DNA of 64,000 nucleotides from JANMCE01 sp963791625. Lineage in GTDB: Bacteria; Actinomycetota; Acidimicrobiia; Acidimicrobiales; Ilumatobacteraceae. The DNA lies in NCBI GenBank assembly GCA_963791625.1, contig CAWBTA010000016.1, positions 1 through 64,000 of the forward strand, given 5' to 3'. Each line of letters begins with the position of its first letter. Position 1 is the stretch's first letter. Positions 18,680 through 27,134 of this stretch are shown in pieces. The translations under genes were made by a program, and so were the position numbers. A model generated the notes under the pieces. The model was not told the origin of the DNA. It searched no databases and saw nothing but the letters and a program-made list of their open reading frames with translations.

Positions 18680-19128
18680 TCAAACAGGTCCATATCGGCG
18701 CATGACATGTGAAAAGTGTTCTGCTGCAGGCGTCAATGGAAAATCTGGTCGTTGAATCAACACAATAGCTGGTGCAGGTAGGGGTTCGCGCACCCGAATC
18801 ACTTGCAGCGCATCACGCGTCAGCGGAAACTCTTCCCACTGCACGGGCAGCATCGCCAACAAGTCGCTGTGCGCCAAACTTACCATGATGGACATGGCTG
18901 AGCTCCCTTTGCGGCAAACCACGGTGCGGCGGTTTTCAAACAGTTTTTGCATGGCTAGGCCGGGTGCTGGCATGGCTCGGGGTGCTGCGCCCAAGTAAAA
19001 ATCCACAATGCCTTCGGTGTACTTTCCACATCAGGAAACAGGCCTTCAATGATTTGAAGTTTGATGTTTGGGTAGCGTTGCCGAAAAGTTTTGAGTGCAA
19101 AATGGAGCGGCTGTTCCACCGACGGCAG
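18680..19128 (-). pseudogene. LysR-family regulator, truncated and degraded
   Basis: Only the effector-binding domain is present: PSVEQPLHFALKTFRQ, then LQIIEGLFPDVE in one frame, and DFYLGAAPRAMPAPGLAMQKLF to the stop at 18680 in another, with the switch near 19020. About 45 residues normally lie between VVCRKG and the segment SIMVSLAHSDLLAMLPVQW; here they are adjacent, so there is also an in-frame internal deletion. The N-terminal DNA-binding half is missing because the sequence joins rseP near 19125. The region looks like a decayed gene, or several assembly errors close to a chimeric joint. Confidence 0.75.
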
Positions 19129-19138
19129 TGCCTCGATC
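19115..19138. other. Probable chimeric joint 1
   Basis: On the minus strand an RseP reading frame passes directly into LysR effector-domain sequence within about 20 bp, with a sharp drop in GC on the LysR side. Both genes are cut at this point. Best read as an artificial join of two genomes. Confidence 0.75.
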
Positions 19139-19607
19139 GAGCCGATCGTCGGGCGCCCGGTCGGCACGCCCTGCCACATCGCGAGGCCGGCGAAGACGAC
19201 GATGGTCAAGAGGAAATTAAAGAACGGTCCCGCCAGCACCGCCAGCATCCGCCGTCCCACGGAGGCGCCGTGGAAGCTGTGCCGGCGCTCCTCGGGGCGG
19301 AGCCGCTCCAGCGCCTTGGCATCCGTGCGGCTGGCACCGTCGGCGTCGCCGAGATACTTGACGTAGCCGCCGAGCGGCAGCGCCGCGATCTGCCAGAGCG
19401 TGCCCCGCCGGTCGCGGCGCGACCAGAGCACCGGCCCGAAGCCGATCGAGAACACCTCGGAGGCGGATGCCGCACCAGCGCGCGACGATGTAGTGGCCGA
19501 ACTCGTGCACGAAGACCACGATCCCGAGCACGACCACGAAGGGAACAGCACCGACGCGACACGAAGCCGCCGATCAGGGGAATACTGGCGATTGCGTCCA
19601 TTTTCAC
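19130..19607 (-). pseudogene. rseP: RseP-type site-2 metalloprotease, 5' part, two frameshifts
   Basis: The N-terminal third of the membrane zinc protease RseP (M50): a first membrane segment beginning DAIASIPLIGGF, the catalytic VVFVHEFGHYIVARW (HExxH), EVFSIGFGPVLW, and LPLGGYVKYLGDADG, then the second segment with FFNFLLTIVVF. The coding passes through three frames, with shifts near 19540 and 19475. The start at 19607 lies 3 bp after the dxr stop, the usual alphaproteobacterial dxr-rseP order. The 3' part is missing at joint 1. RseP cleaves anti-sigma factors within the membrane. Confidence 0.8.
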
Positions 19608-19610
19608 TCG

Positions 19611-19970
19611 CTACTTTCCGCCGGAGGTTTCGACCCAGGCCTCGCCCATCCGCCGCGCCGCGCCATCCAGCGCCGTCACCGCGTCGAGGTCGTAGCCGGT
19701 GGGCCGCGCCCCCGCCTCGGCACCGAGTTTGTCCAGCACATGTTGCACCAGGTCCGCCATGTCAAGAAAGCCGATCCGGCCCGCCAGAAAGGCATCCAGC
19801 GCCGCCTCCTTCGCGGCATTGAAGACCGCGCCCGCCAGCCCGCCGAGCGCCAGGACCTCCGCCGCGAGCCGCAGCGCCGGGAACCGCACCGGGTCTGCCG
19901 GCGCGAAGTCCAGCCGCCCGAGCGCCGCGAAGTCCAGCCGCTCGACCGGCAGCGGCCGCCGCTCCGGCCA
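19611..19970 (-). CDS. dxr: 1-deoxy-D-xylulose 5-phosphate reductoisomerase, C-terminal part
   Basis: About 120 residues of the Dxr C-terminus: WPERRPLPVERLDF, ALGRLDFAPADPVRFP, ALRLAAEVLALGG, VFNAAKEAALDAFL and the last helical domain with GFLDMADLVQHVLD. Dxr makes 2-C-methylerythritol 4-phosphate in isoprenoid synthesis. The 5' part is missing because the sequence passes into cas2 near 19970. GC content is far above that of the first 19 kb. The dxr-rseP neighbour order points to an alphaproteobacterium. Confidence 0.85.
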   Translation of the reverse strand, partial: WPERRPLPVERLDFAALGRLDFAPADPVRFPALRLAAEVLALGGLAGAVFNAAKEAALDAFLAGRIGFLDMADLVQHVLDKLGAEAGARPTGYDLDAVTALDGAARRMGEAWVETSGGK

Positions 19971-19978
19971 GTTGCTCG
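19964..19978. other. Probable chimeric joint 2
   Basis: The Cas2 reading frame breaks off after about 48 residues and the dxr reading frame begins, within the same 10-15 bp. Neither gene is complete at this point. The placement may be off by a few bases because the two sides share GC-rich microhomology. Confidence 0.75.
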
Positions 19979-20115
19979 GTGAGGTCGAGGTCGCAGATGA
20001 AGACTGAGTACTGCATCGACCAGCCGAAGGCCTTCACTGTCTTGTGTACTTGCCGCAGCCTTTTGCTGTCTCGGATGTCGTAGGCAACCAGATACCTCCT
20101 TCGACCGCGTGACAC
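19972..20115 (-). CDS. cas2: Cas2, C-terminally truncated at the joint
   Basis: About 48 residues of Cas2: RRRYLVAYDIRDSKRL (first beta strand with the conserved Asp), HKTVKAFGWSMQYSVFICDLD, then the frame leaves the family. Full Cas2 is about 90 residues, so the second half is missing at joint 2. The GTG start at 20115 lies 4 bp after the cas4-cas1 stop. With Cas1 it forms the spacer integration complex. The CRISPR array, commonly just beyond cas2, is not in the window because of the joint. Confidence 0.85.
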
Positions 20116-20119
20116 ATCA

Positions 20120-21775
20120 TCACCTCGTTGTGAACGGCACGTAGTCGGGGATTTCGCGCAAGAGGTACGCACCCAATATTCGGGCCTGAACTTCGAGGAC
20201 CCGTCGGTACGTCACCTTGTAACCGAAGACCGGGTGCGTTACTTCGGTGTCCAGCCTCCGTTCGTAACCGGCGATCACCGCCTTGCGGCCATCATTCGTG
20301 AGCCCCACTCCCCCGGCGCGGATGTTGAAGTCGGTCATCTTGATCTCGCCGTTGTTGAGCAGGTTGATCGCTACGGAGTCGGCGATGAGTGGGCGAAATT
20401 CCTCGGCAAGATCAAGTGCAAGAGCTGGTCGACCGAAGCGCGGTCGATGGTAGAAACCGAGATACGGATCGAAGCCGACGCCGTGGGTGACGGCGGTCAG
20501 ATCCTTCACCAGCAGCGAGTAGAGGTATGACAGCAAACAGTTCACCGGATCCTTCGGCGGCCGCCGATTGCGACCGTTGAAATCGAAATCGAAATCGGTG
20601 CGGAGCATGGTGGAAAATTGGCCGAAATAGAGCCGTGCAGCGGCACCCTCGGTGCCCAAAAGGGACGCGGTTGACGGCGACACCAACGCATCGGCGGCGA
20701 GCTGCTTCAGGCTGGCAAAGACGTCGTCATTTCGATCGCGCTCGTTGCGCCGCAGCAACGTGCGACAGTTCAAGATCTTGCCCTCCACAACTCGCCGTGC
20801 GATCGGAAGGCCTGCTTGTGCGGCAACACCGAACTGGCGTCTCCGCAACTCGATGTGCTTCGAGGGAAGCCCCTCGGCCATGCCGCTGAACCAGCCGCCG
20901 TAGCTGAACCACAACACTGGAATCTCACGCTTGAAGCATTCGCGCAAGAGTTGCGTTGACACCTGTCCGTTGCCGATGACATTGATCTGCGAAACGTCGA
21001 TGATCCGGGCAGCGACGACCGGTTCGCCTTTGCGCCGGACATCCACCCGGCCCTCACGGAACCCGGCGGTCACGCCATTCTCCGAGATGTACATCGGCCG
21101 GGCTTCGCTATCGCGTGGAGTGAGCCGGCGCGCCGGTCGCTCTGATCGCTTGCCGAGCAGGTTCGTCTCATCGGGAAGACACAGGCCGACCAATGAGCAG
21201 CGCGGACACTTCGGACTATCGATGAGTGGCGGTGGAGGTTCCTCCGCAAGCGCGACGACCTTCAACTCGTCGATCAGCTGCATGGTGCGGGCAACGAGTG
21301 CATCGTCGAACACGACTAGCCGGCGCTCGCGCGTTTCCTGAAACGAGAGATACCCCTCGTTACAGTCATACCCGTGCTCACGGAGCAAGATGCCCTGCAC
21401 GCAGAGTTGCACCATCTCCGGTTCCCACGCGGGGCCGTGTGCGGGCGGGCGACCCTTCTTCACGTCGATGGGCGTGACCTTTCCGTCTGCGCCCTCAAGC
21501 ACATCGATAACGGCGACCAGCCCGAGGCGCTCTGAGCCGAGCATCAGTGAAGTAGCGCGTTTCAGCTCCCCTTCCTCCTCGGGCAACGGCGCTTTCCCCG
21601 TCGGCCGATCGACCGCCCGATGACGCCATGACCCCTCGGCCGTGTCATCGTTGTGCTCAAACCGCGACTGCACCCACTCCATATGAAACAACCGAGGGCA
21701 GTACGAAAACTCGTTCACCATCCGCGCCGGCACCAACGCCGGAAGATCCTCAACAAGCGGCGCAATGTCAGTCAT
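20120..21775 (-). CDS. cas4-cas1: Cas4-Cas1 fusion protein
   Basis: A 551-residue fusion typical of subtype I-G/I-U. Cas4 (about 1-210) has Cys26 in EFSYCPR, the nuclease residues in VIDVLEG and IDVKKG (Asp91, Asp104, Lys106), and Cys190, Cys193, Cys199 near CPRCSLVGLC for the iron-sulfur cluster. Cas1 (about 228-551) starts at MYISENG and carries the metal residues Glu376 (TEGAAARLYF), a His in HGVGFDPYLGFYH and acidic residues in DLAEEFRP. The ATG at 21775 overlaps the previous stop (ATGA); an upstream start at 21877 would intrude on that gene. It trims, selects and integrates new spacers. Confidence 0.93.
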   Translation of the reverse strand: MTDIAPLVEDLPALVPARMVNEFSYCPRLFHMEWVQSRFEHNDDTAEGSWRHRAVDRPTGKAPLPEEEGELKRATSLMLGSERLGLVAVIDVLEGADGKVTPIDVKKGRPPAHGPAWEPEMVQLCVQGILLREHGYDCNEGYLSFQETRERRLVVFDDALVARTMQLIDELKVVALAEEPPPPLIDSPKCPRCSLVGLCLPDETNLLGKRSERPARRLTPRDSEARPMYISENGVTAGFREGRVDVRRKGEPVVAARIIDVSQINVIGNGQVSTQLLRECFKREIPVLWFSYGGWFSGMAEGLPSKHIELRRRQFGVAAQAGLPIARRVVEGKILNCRTLLRRNERDRNDDVFASLKQLAADALVSPSTASLLGTEGAAARLYFGQFSTMLRTDFDFDFNGRNRRPPKDPVNCLLSYLYSLLVKDLTAVTHGVGFDPYLGFYHRPRFGRPALALDLAEEFRPLIADSVAINLLNNGEIKMTDFNIRAGGVGLTNDGRKAVIAGYERRLDTEVTHPVFGYKVTYRRVLEVQARILGAYLLREIPDYVPFTTR

Positions 21776-22674
21776 CGGTACTCGGCCTCCCAAATCGGTT
21801 TCGGCGGGGCGAAGGTTCCATACCCACCCTGGTCTGATCGGCGGATGGCTGACCGATACAAGCGGAACACGGACCAAGCCTCAAGGCCATCCGGTTTCGT
21901 GCCGTCTACCGCGCCGATCAGGGACGACGCTGCACGGTGGCTCAACGGTGTCTCCCAATTTGGCCAGGAAAATGCTCCGTTCTTCCAACTGCCAGCGCAA
22001 CCGGTCGTCTGTAACTTCGTACCTGAGGCAAATACCGGGAGCGTCGTAAGCCCCAGGAAGGCAAGCCATTCAGCACCTGGGTTCGTGAGTTTCTTTGTTG
22101 TCGCCGGATTGGTTGCGCTCAGCGCATAGACCCGATCGTCGGCAAGATCCCACATCAATGACGGCAGCGGGCTCTCGTACCGCCAACCCGTTTCCAATGC
22201 TTCGCTAACGTGCCCTGCGGAGAGGTCATCACGTATGCGCCGGGCCATCTCGACAAACCGTTGCTGGCCCGCTGTGAAATAGAGGTCTGTGGGCTTCGCC
22301 TTCCCGGTTCCGTCCACTGCCCCTTCGGCAACAATGCCCGCGACGAGAGCGACGCTTCGGTTGTCATCATTCTCGCCGACGCAGGTCATGAGATACCTCC
22401 GAAGGTCGCCCTGACTCATCTTCACGTCGTCAGCCGGGTGCTCGAGTACTTTCGCTGTTCTCCACTCGTCACGGTCAGCCAGCACAGCCGAGACGACTTC
22501 ATCAACAGACGAAATGCCGTGAAGGATCGGCGTGGCAACAACCCGTCTCCTCCAACTCAACCGCCATGCACCCGCCCCGACCATTCGGTCGCCAACGGTG
22601 AGAAGGCCAAGGGCGGCGAGGAAGCCCAACGGGTTGGCACCGTCTAACGCGGGTAGTTGCAAGGTGTCAGTCAC
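21772..22674 (-). CDS. Putative type I-G large-subunit protein (Cas8u2 / 'Cas3-extension' family)
   Basis: A 300-residue protein. The N-terminus LPALDGANPLGFLAALGLL matches the start seen in small Cas8u-type proteins of subtype I-G; the rest is poorly conserved. It lies between cas3 and cas4-cas1, where this subunit is expected. It would act in the Cascade complex, probably in PAM recognition or Cas3 recruitment; this is family inference. The start is GTG at 22674, overlapping cas3 by 8 bp. Length is shorter than the Csx17-type large subunit. Confidence 0.7.
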   Translation of the reverse strand: MTDTLQLPALDGANPLGFLAALGLLTVGDRMVGAGAWRLSWRRRVVATPILHGISSVDEVVSAVLADRDEWRTAKVLEHPADDVKMSQGDLRRYLMTCVGENDDNRSVALVAGIVAEGAVDGTGKAKPTDLYFTAGQQRFVEMARRIRDDLSAGHVSEALETGWRYESPLPSLMWDLADDRVYALSATNPATTKKLTNPGAEWLAFLGLTTLPVFASGTKLQTTGCAGSWKNGAFSWPNWETPLSHRAASSLIGAVDGTKPDGLEAWSVFRLYRSAIRRSDQGGYGTFAPPKPIWEAEYR

Positions 22675-25498
22675 GCGTGGCCTCCAACTTCGACTCGTGT
22701 TCGCTCTGACGGTGATCCGCTAACCGAAAGATGCTTTCGAACCAGGCCAGGCCGAACCATCCGTAGCGACGCACGAGCACCCAGAAACGCTCAGTCATGT
22801 CCAAGCCTGGATCTGCCGCGCTGCCCGTCGTCGCCACCAGCTCGCACCCTTCGGCTGCGTGGGTGACCGATTGAGGATCGGTATCGGTAACGAACGGTGG
22901 AAGTGGCCGACAGTAGCCGTGGTGGGTGGAAACCAAATGCTGCACGAGATCCCAATCGTTGGCCTTGGACCGTAGCGCCGCAACGTCGTCGATCATCGCC
23001 AGGCTGAGTAACTCGTGTCGCATACCGTCGGGGTACTTGCTCGCTACCCGGGCGCGCTGGCGCTCGACGCTGGAAGTGTTGACCAGAGACTTTGCTAGCG
23101 GCTCCTCATTCATCGCTATGCCCAGGTCGGTTCCCAACAGCCATTGCTGAAAGCGAGGGTCAACCTTGCCGAGGTCGTGGAGCCGGCCAGCAAGCCCAAA
23201 GTCCTCAACGATCGTGTCGGCCAAGCCAAGGTTGCTCGCAAACAGTCCGGCCATCTTGCCCACACCCGAAAGATGGTCGTCCAAAAGAACCTTGGTTCCA
23301 GTAAACGAGTTCAGTGCGTCCGAACCGTCAAAGGAAGCTGCGCTCAACCTTGGCTTCCGAGGACGCAACATCAAATAGTCCCGATACGTGGTGCCATCCC
23401 AGCCCGGCACCACCGAGTGAAGCCATTTGCCGTTGGTGACCGACAGGAACGTACCTACCAAGGGTGCATCGGCGTTGGCGCCCAACCAATCGCTGATCGT
23501 TGTCTTGTCCGATTGATCCTCGTTGGGTTGAAACGGTGTGAGCCCACTCTCGAGTGCTGGGTGCAACCTTAGGACCGCGACTCGGCCCGCCCGTTCCTGA
23601 GCGGTGTCGCCCCTGTCGATGACCGGGGCGATGCTCGTTGGATCCCAGTTCCCGTCGTTTGCATCGTGGGCCCGGTGCATACCGCCGTAGCTTGTTGGCA
23701 CAACAACAACGTCCCCGGGTCGGATGCGCTTCACATCGTCGGTAGACGGCAAGACTTCGCCCCCACGCCATAGAGCGAAATACTTCTTTGGCTTTCCCAG
23801 CTTCAGATCCGCATCACTCGAAACACCTTCAACGTCGGCCACCTCGACTTCGCCCCCACCTGTAAGCCATCGGCGAATCGCCGCAAGTGGAACGGGCATC
23901 ATCTCGCCCGGCGCGGGAGGACATGCGACCAACATCTTCTTCACTGCGTCGTCATGACCAGCCAAATCCCCTAGGTCGCCCCGCCACACAAGTGACACAT
24001 CGGTCTCGGTCTCCTGCTGGCCGTGAAGAAACTGGCTGATCGTTGGCTGCACAAGCGGAGTCGGATTCGTTTGAACCAACACATCAAGGTGACTCGGAAG
24101 GAGGATCGGCGCATCCGTCTTTTCGGCAATCAGGTTCCCGGGAAGACGACCGAGGTCTGGCGAGATCGGGCCAACGTCGAAAACTCTCTCTCCGAATGCC
24201 TGAGTCAATGCCACCCACGTCTCGTTGAGCTTGGCGCCATAGACGGGGTCGTCCAACCGTAGAACGGCGCTTTCCACACCAACAACGATGGCCTCCGCTG
24301 GTTCACCCCGATCACTGGCCGTACCCCGGCGGTCGAGGCGACCAAACCGCTGCCTCAGGGCATCGAGTGGTGCCACCTCGGTGATCAGCGCATCGAAGCT
24401 GAGATCCGCGCCCACCTCAATGCACTGGGTTGCCACAACAACAAGCCCGTTGCCCTTCTCACTTCGGCTTGGGTCGGCGGCTTGCTCGACTTCCGCCATC
24501 GTGTCGTCACGGTCTAAGGGGCGCATGCGCCCGGTGACGAGGCGAGTTCGAATCCCGTCTTTAGCCAAAGCTGCGGCCACGGCCCGGGCGCTGGCCACCC
24601 GGTTCAGCACAACCCCAATGACGGCTTCGTTCCCGGCGCTCTTTTTCAGGCGCTCCACGAGCGAGGGGATCTTCGCGGCCAGGACCATCTCAGAGGCTTC
24701 GTTTTTCTTGCCGATTGGGACGAGTGTTGCGTGCTTTGTTGCAGTAACCCTGCGCCGTAACTCGGCATTCTGATCACCATCGATGTGTCGCTGCGGATCA
24801 AGCCGAAACGGTTTGACATCGCTTGCGCCAGGAGTGGCAGACATCTCCACGACTTTCCAGCGACGCGGCACAACTTCTGGTGACGCAAACCGTTCGTTAA
24901 TGGCGGTGAGCGTTTGACGGAATGGTTCGGCGAGGTGCACCTCATCGAGAAGAATCAGGCAGTCGTTTCCGGCCAGACCTGCGTGAATCGGCCACATGCC
25001 AGGGCTCACGCCATATCCACGGAACAGCAAGCGGGAACCGAACTGGTCGACGGTCGAAACGATGACCGATGCTTGGTCCGGCCATTTCGCCCAATCGTTT
25101 GATCGCCGCACTCCTCCCCGTAGCGTCCCGAGCTTCAATGCATCATCTCCACCGCCTAATGCCGTCAGGGCTTGGGCCACGAGCAACAACGCACCGCTCG
25201 AAGCTGTTCCCAGCGCCTTTTCTAGAACTTCCGCCCGTCGCGCCACTTGGTCGACGATGATGCGCCGGTCAATGACGAACACGATCCGCCGTGGGAAAAC
25301 TGTTGGTCGCGCCGCCAGACAGAACAGGGCAATGTCGAGCGCCGCCGTTTTTCCGGAGCCTGTTGGAAGGTCGATGACATCGGGCCAGCAGCTGTCCGCA
25401 AGCACCTGGGTGCAAAGGTCCTGTTGCCAAAGGAATGGTCGGTGCCCCCAGACTGCCTCGAAGAACTCTGAGAACTGTGCCCCGTCTAGCGCCGTCAT
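22667..25498 (-). CDS. cas3: Cas3 helicase-nuclease, helicase first and HD last (subtype I-G)
   Basis: A 943-residue protein. Helicase motifs: Walker A DLPTGSGKT (43-51), DEVH (185-188), SAT (220-222) and QRFGRLDRRG (383-392). The HD nuclease is C-terminal: His742, the HDLGK motif (774-778), His828 in MRHELL, HHGY (859-862) and Asp928 in LADHR. This order, opposite to most Cas3 proteins, is characteristic of the I-U/I-G branch. It is recruited by Cascade to unwind and cut target DNA. The ATG at 25498 overlaps the csb2 stop by 4 bp. Confidence 0.93.
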   Translation of the reverse strand: MTALDGAQFSEFFEAVWGHRPFLWQQDLCTQVLADSCWPDVIDLPTGSGKTAALDIALFCLAARPTVFPRRIVFVIDRRIIVDQVARRAEVLEKALGTASSGALLLVAQALTALGGGDDALKLGTLRGGVRRSNDWAKWPDQASVIVSTVDQFGSRLLFRGYGVSPGMWPIHAGLAGNDCLILLDEVHLAEPFRQTLTAINERFASPEVVPRRWKVVEMSATPGASDVKPFRLDPQRHIDGDQNAELRRRVTATKHATLVPIGKKNEASEMVLAAKIPSLVERLKKSAGNEAVIGVVLNRVASARAVAAALAKDGIRTRLVTGRMRPLDRDDTMAEVEQAADPSRSEKGNGLVVVATQCIEVGADLSFDALITEVAPLDALRQRFGRLDRRGTASDRGEPAEAIVVGVESAVLRLDDPVYGAKLNETWVALTQAFGERVFDVGPISPDLGRLPGNLIAEKTDAPILLPSHLDVLVQTNPTPLVQPTISQFLHGQQETETDVSLVWRGDLGDLAGHDDAVKKMLVACPPAPGEMMPVPLAAIRRWLTGGGEVEVADVEGVSSDADLKLGKPKKYFALWRGGEVLPSTDDVKRIRPGDVVVVPTSYGGMHRAHDANDGNWDPTSIAPVIDRGDTAQERAGRVAVLRLHPALESGLTPFQPNEDQSDKTTISDWLGANADAPLVGTFLSVTNGKWLHSVVPGWDGTTYRDYLMLRPRKPRLSAASFDGSDALNSFTGTKVLLDDHLSGVGKMAGLFASNLGLADTIVEDFGLAGRLHDLGKVDPRFQQWLLGTDLGIAMNEEPLAKSLVNTSSVERQRARVASKYPDGMRHELLSLAMIDDVAALRSKANDWDLVQHLVSTHHGYCRPLPPFVTDTDPQSVTHAAEGCELVATTGSAADPGLDMTERFWVLVRRYGWFGLAWFESIFRLADHRQSEHESKLEATRD

Positions 25499-27132
25499 GA
25501 ACGCGACTGCGTCTCACGAATTGGGTACATCAACCCAAGCCCGAAATACCGGCCAGAACCGAGAAGCAGCGGGCCCTTCACCGGCTGCTCGAACGTGACC
25601 GAGGCGTGCACCAACGCCCGGGCCAGGTCTCGACCCTGCCGCCGATCAAACTGAAAGTACGCGGGATACTTGTCGGCGGGAAGCACGCCGGCGAGAAGCG
25701 GTGCCCGGCTCACTGAAACGTTTGCAGGCTCAGGCAATCCAACGTGCTTGCACGCAGCGATCACGCTCTGCTCGGCGGCCTCCCAGGCTTTTGCAGACCG
25801 CTCCGTGCCGTTCCTCTGCAGCTTTCCTGGGTTTGACGAAAGCGCAATCGGCGTCACCGAAACCCAGGTCTTGGAGGGACCAGTCCACCAGTGTTCCGAC
25901 GATGTTTTTAAGTCTGGGTCATTCGTGAAGTCACCAACAAGAATTCCCTTTGAACCGAGCCGGATCTTTTTTGTGTCACCCTCGGCATCATTCCATGCCT
26001 TGATAACTCGGCCTAATGCCCGGCGCGCCTCGACCGCTAGATCGGGGTCACTCGGCAGTAGTGCCGCTATCGCCATAAGCGTTCCGGTCGCGTGGCGCTG
26101 GCCCACGAACGGAAGAGGCACGAAGGAGACGTGCGGCAGCCTGCTCGGAGAGTTGTCAGCCATGTGGCCACAAAGGACTTCCGGATGAGAACTTCCCGGA
26201 TAGGAGAGCACCGCCGCTCGAAACGCTCGTGCGACCGAGAGCGTTGTTGCCGCAGATAGTCGTCGCGAGCTAGGAGCGAATTCGAAGGCCAGCCAACCCC
26301 CAGCCATATCGGGCACCAATGGCTCAGGGTCCGGCACCACAAGCTGGCGGACATCTTGATAGCGCACCCCACGGGACGGAAGCGTCCGGGGGCGCACCTC
26401 TAGGTGGCCGTCGTAGGCGCGCTCGAGCGCTTCCAACTGGCCTTCCCCGACCCAGCGCAACAGGTGATCACCCCTTCGCTCGGGTACAAGCGTCGGTTCT
26501 GCCTCGTCAACGAGCCGGCAGGCAACGAACGACGAAGAGTGCCCAACACGCACGACACGGCCAAGTAGCTCGTCGAGGCTGCTGCGTTCTTCCGCTTCGA
26601 GTTCGACACTCGGCCAGGAGTAGACAACCCGCGGGGCGGTCGGAGTCACGGACGGGTATGTACGGGCTTGCTTGCCTCTTCCTGATGGAAGAAGGGCGAG
26701 TGCGTTTGCCACCGGTGCCTTCGAATCGGGGGCAACATAGGTTTCTACATCGCGAGCCTTCGCAATTGCGGTCTCGGCCTTCAGAATGCCGGCAGGCTTC
26801 AAATCGCCCGACGCCAACGTGGCGAACGCAACCTCCATGTCAGCAACTCGCTTGTCGTACGTCCGGACTACCGCAGCATCATTCACTGGGACAAAATGAG
26901 TCACGACCGCACGACGTGCCGCGTCACTGGCCGTGATCAGCGGTGCGGCCAGCGACTCAAGCCGCTCCAACATGGAGCGCTCAGACGCAGCGGGTTCATC
27001 CGTCTCTGCCCAGGTCGCAACCAGAGCCGAGAAGAGTCGAGCTGGGTGCGGCGGCCACTCATGTTCGTTTCGGTCGTCGTGAGCCGTAGCGACATAGCGA
27101 CCGGTGAGGAATTCCACCTCGATCGCGAGCAC
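25495..27132 (-). CDS. csb2: Csb2 (GSU0054 family), Cas5-Cas6 fusion-type Cascade subunit
   Basis: A 545-residue protein. The start LAIEVEFLTGRYVATAHDD and EWPPHPARLFSALVATW is the family hallmark, and the C-terminus ends with a Gly-rich loop GPLLLGSGRYFGLGLM typical of RAMP domains. In subtype I-G this protein combines Cas5 (crRNA 5' end binding) with Cas6 (pre-crRNA cleavage). A His in the N-terminal or central part would be the Cas6 catalytic base, but I cannot assign it. The start is GTG at 27132, 2 bp after the csb1 stop, with GAGGAG upstream. Confidence 0.9.
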   Translation of the reverse strand: MLAIEVEFLTGRYVATAHDDRNEHEWPPHPARLFSALVATWAETDEPAASERSMLERLESLAAPLITASDAARRAVVTHFVPVNDAAVVRTYDKRVADMEVAFATLASGDLKPAGILKAETAIAKARDVETYVAPDSKAPVANALALLPSGRGKQARTYPSVTPTAPRVVYSWPSVELEAEERSSLDELLGRVVRVGHSSSFVACRLVDEAEPTLVPERRGDHLLRWVGEGQLEALERAYDGHLEVRPRTLPSRGVRYQDVRQLVVPDPEPLVPDMAGGWLAFEFAPSSRRLSAATTLSVARAFRAAVLSYPGSSHPEVLCGHMADNSPSRLPHVSFVPLPFVGQRHATGTLMAIAALLPSDPDLAVEARRALGRVIKAWNDAEGDTKKIRLGSKGILVGDFTNDPDLKTSSEHWWTGPSKTWVSVTPIALSSNPGKLQRNGTERSAKAWEAAEQSVIAACKHVGLPEPANVSVSRAPLLAGVLPADKYPAYFQFDRRQGRDLARALVHASVTFEQPVKGPLLLGSGRYFGLGLMYPIRETQSRS

Positions 27133-27134
27133 GA

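Noticed and set aside
18570..18755. 61-codon frame between convergent LysR genes
   Set aside because: Overlaps the LysR remnant antisense and has no recognisable sequence.
19762..20172. Cas2 extended into a 136-residue fusion protein
   Set aside because: The second half is the wrong frame of dxr, so the fusion is produced by the joint.
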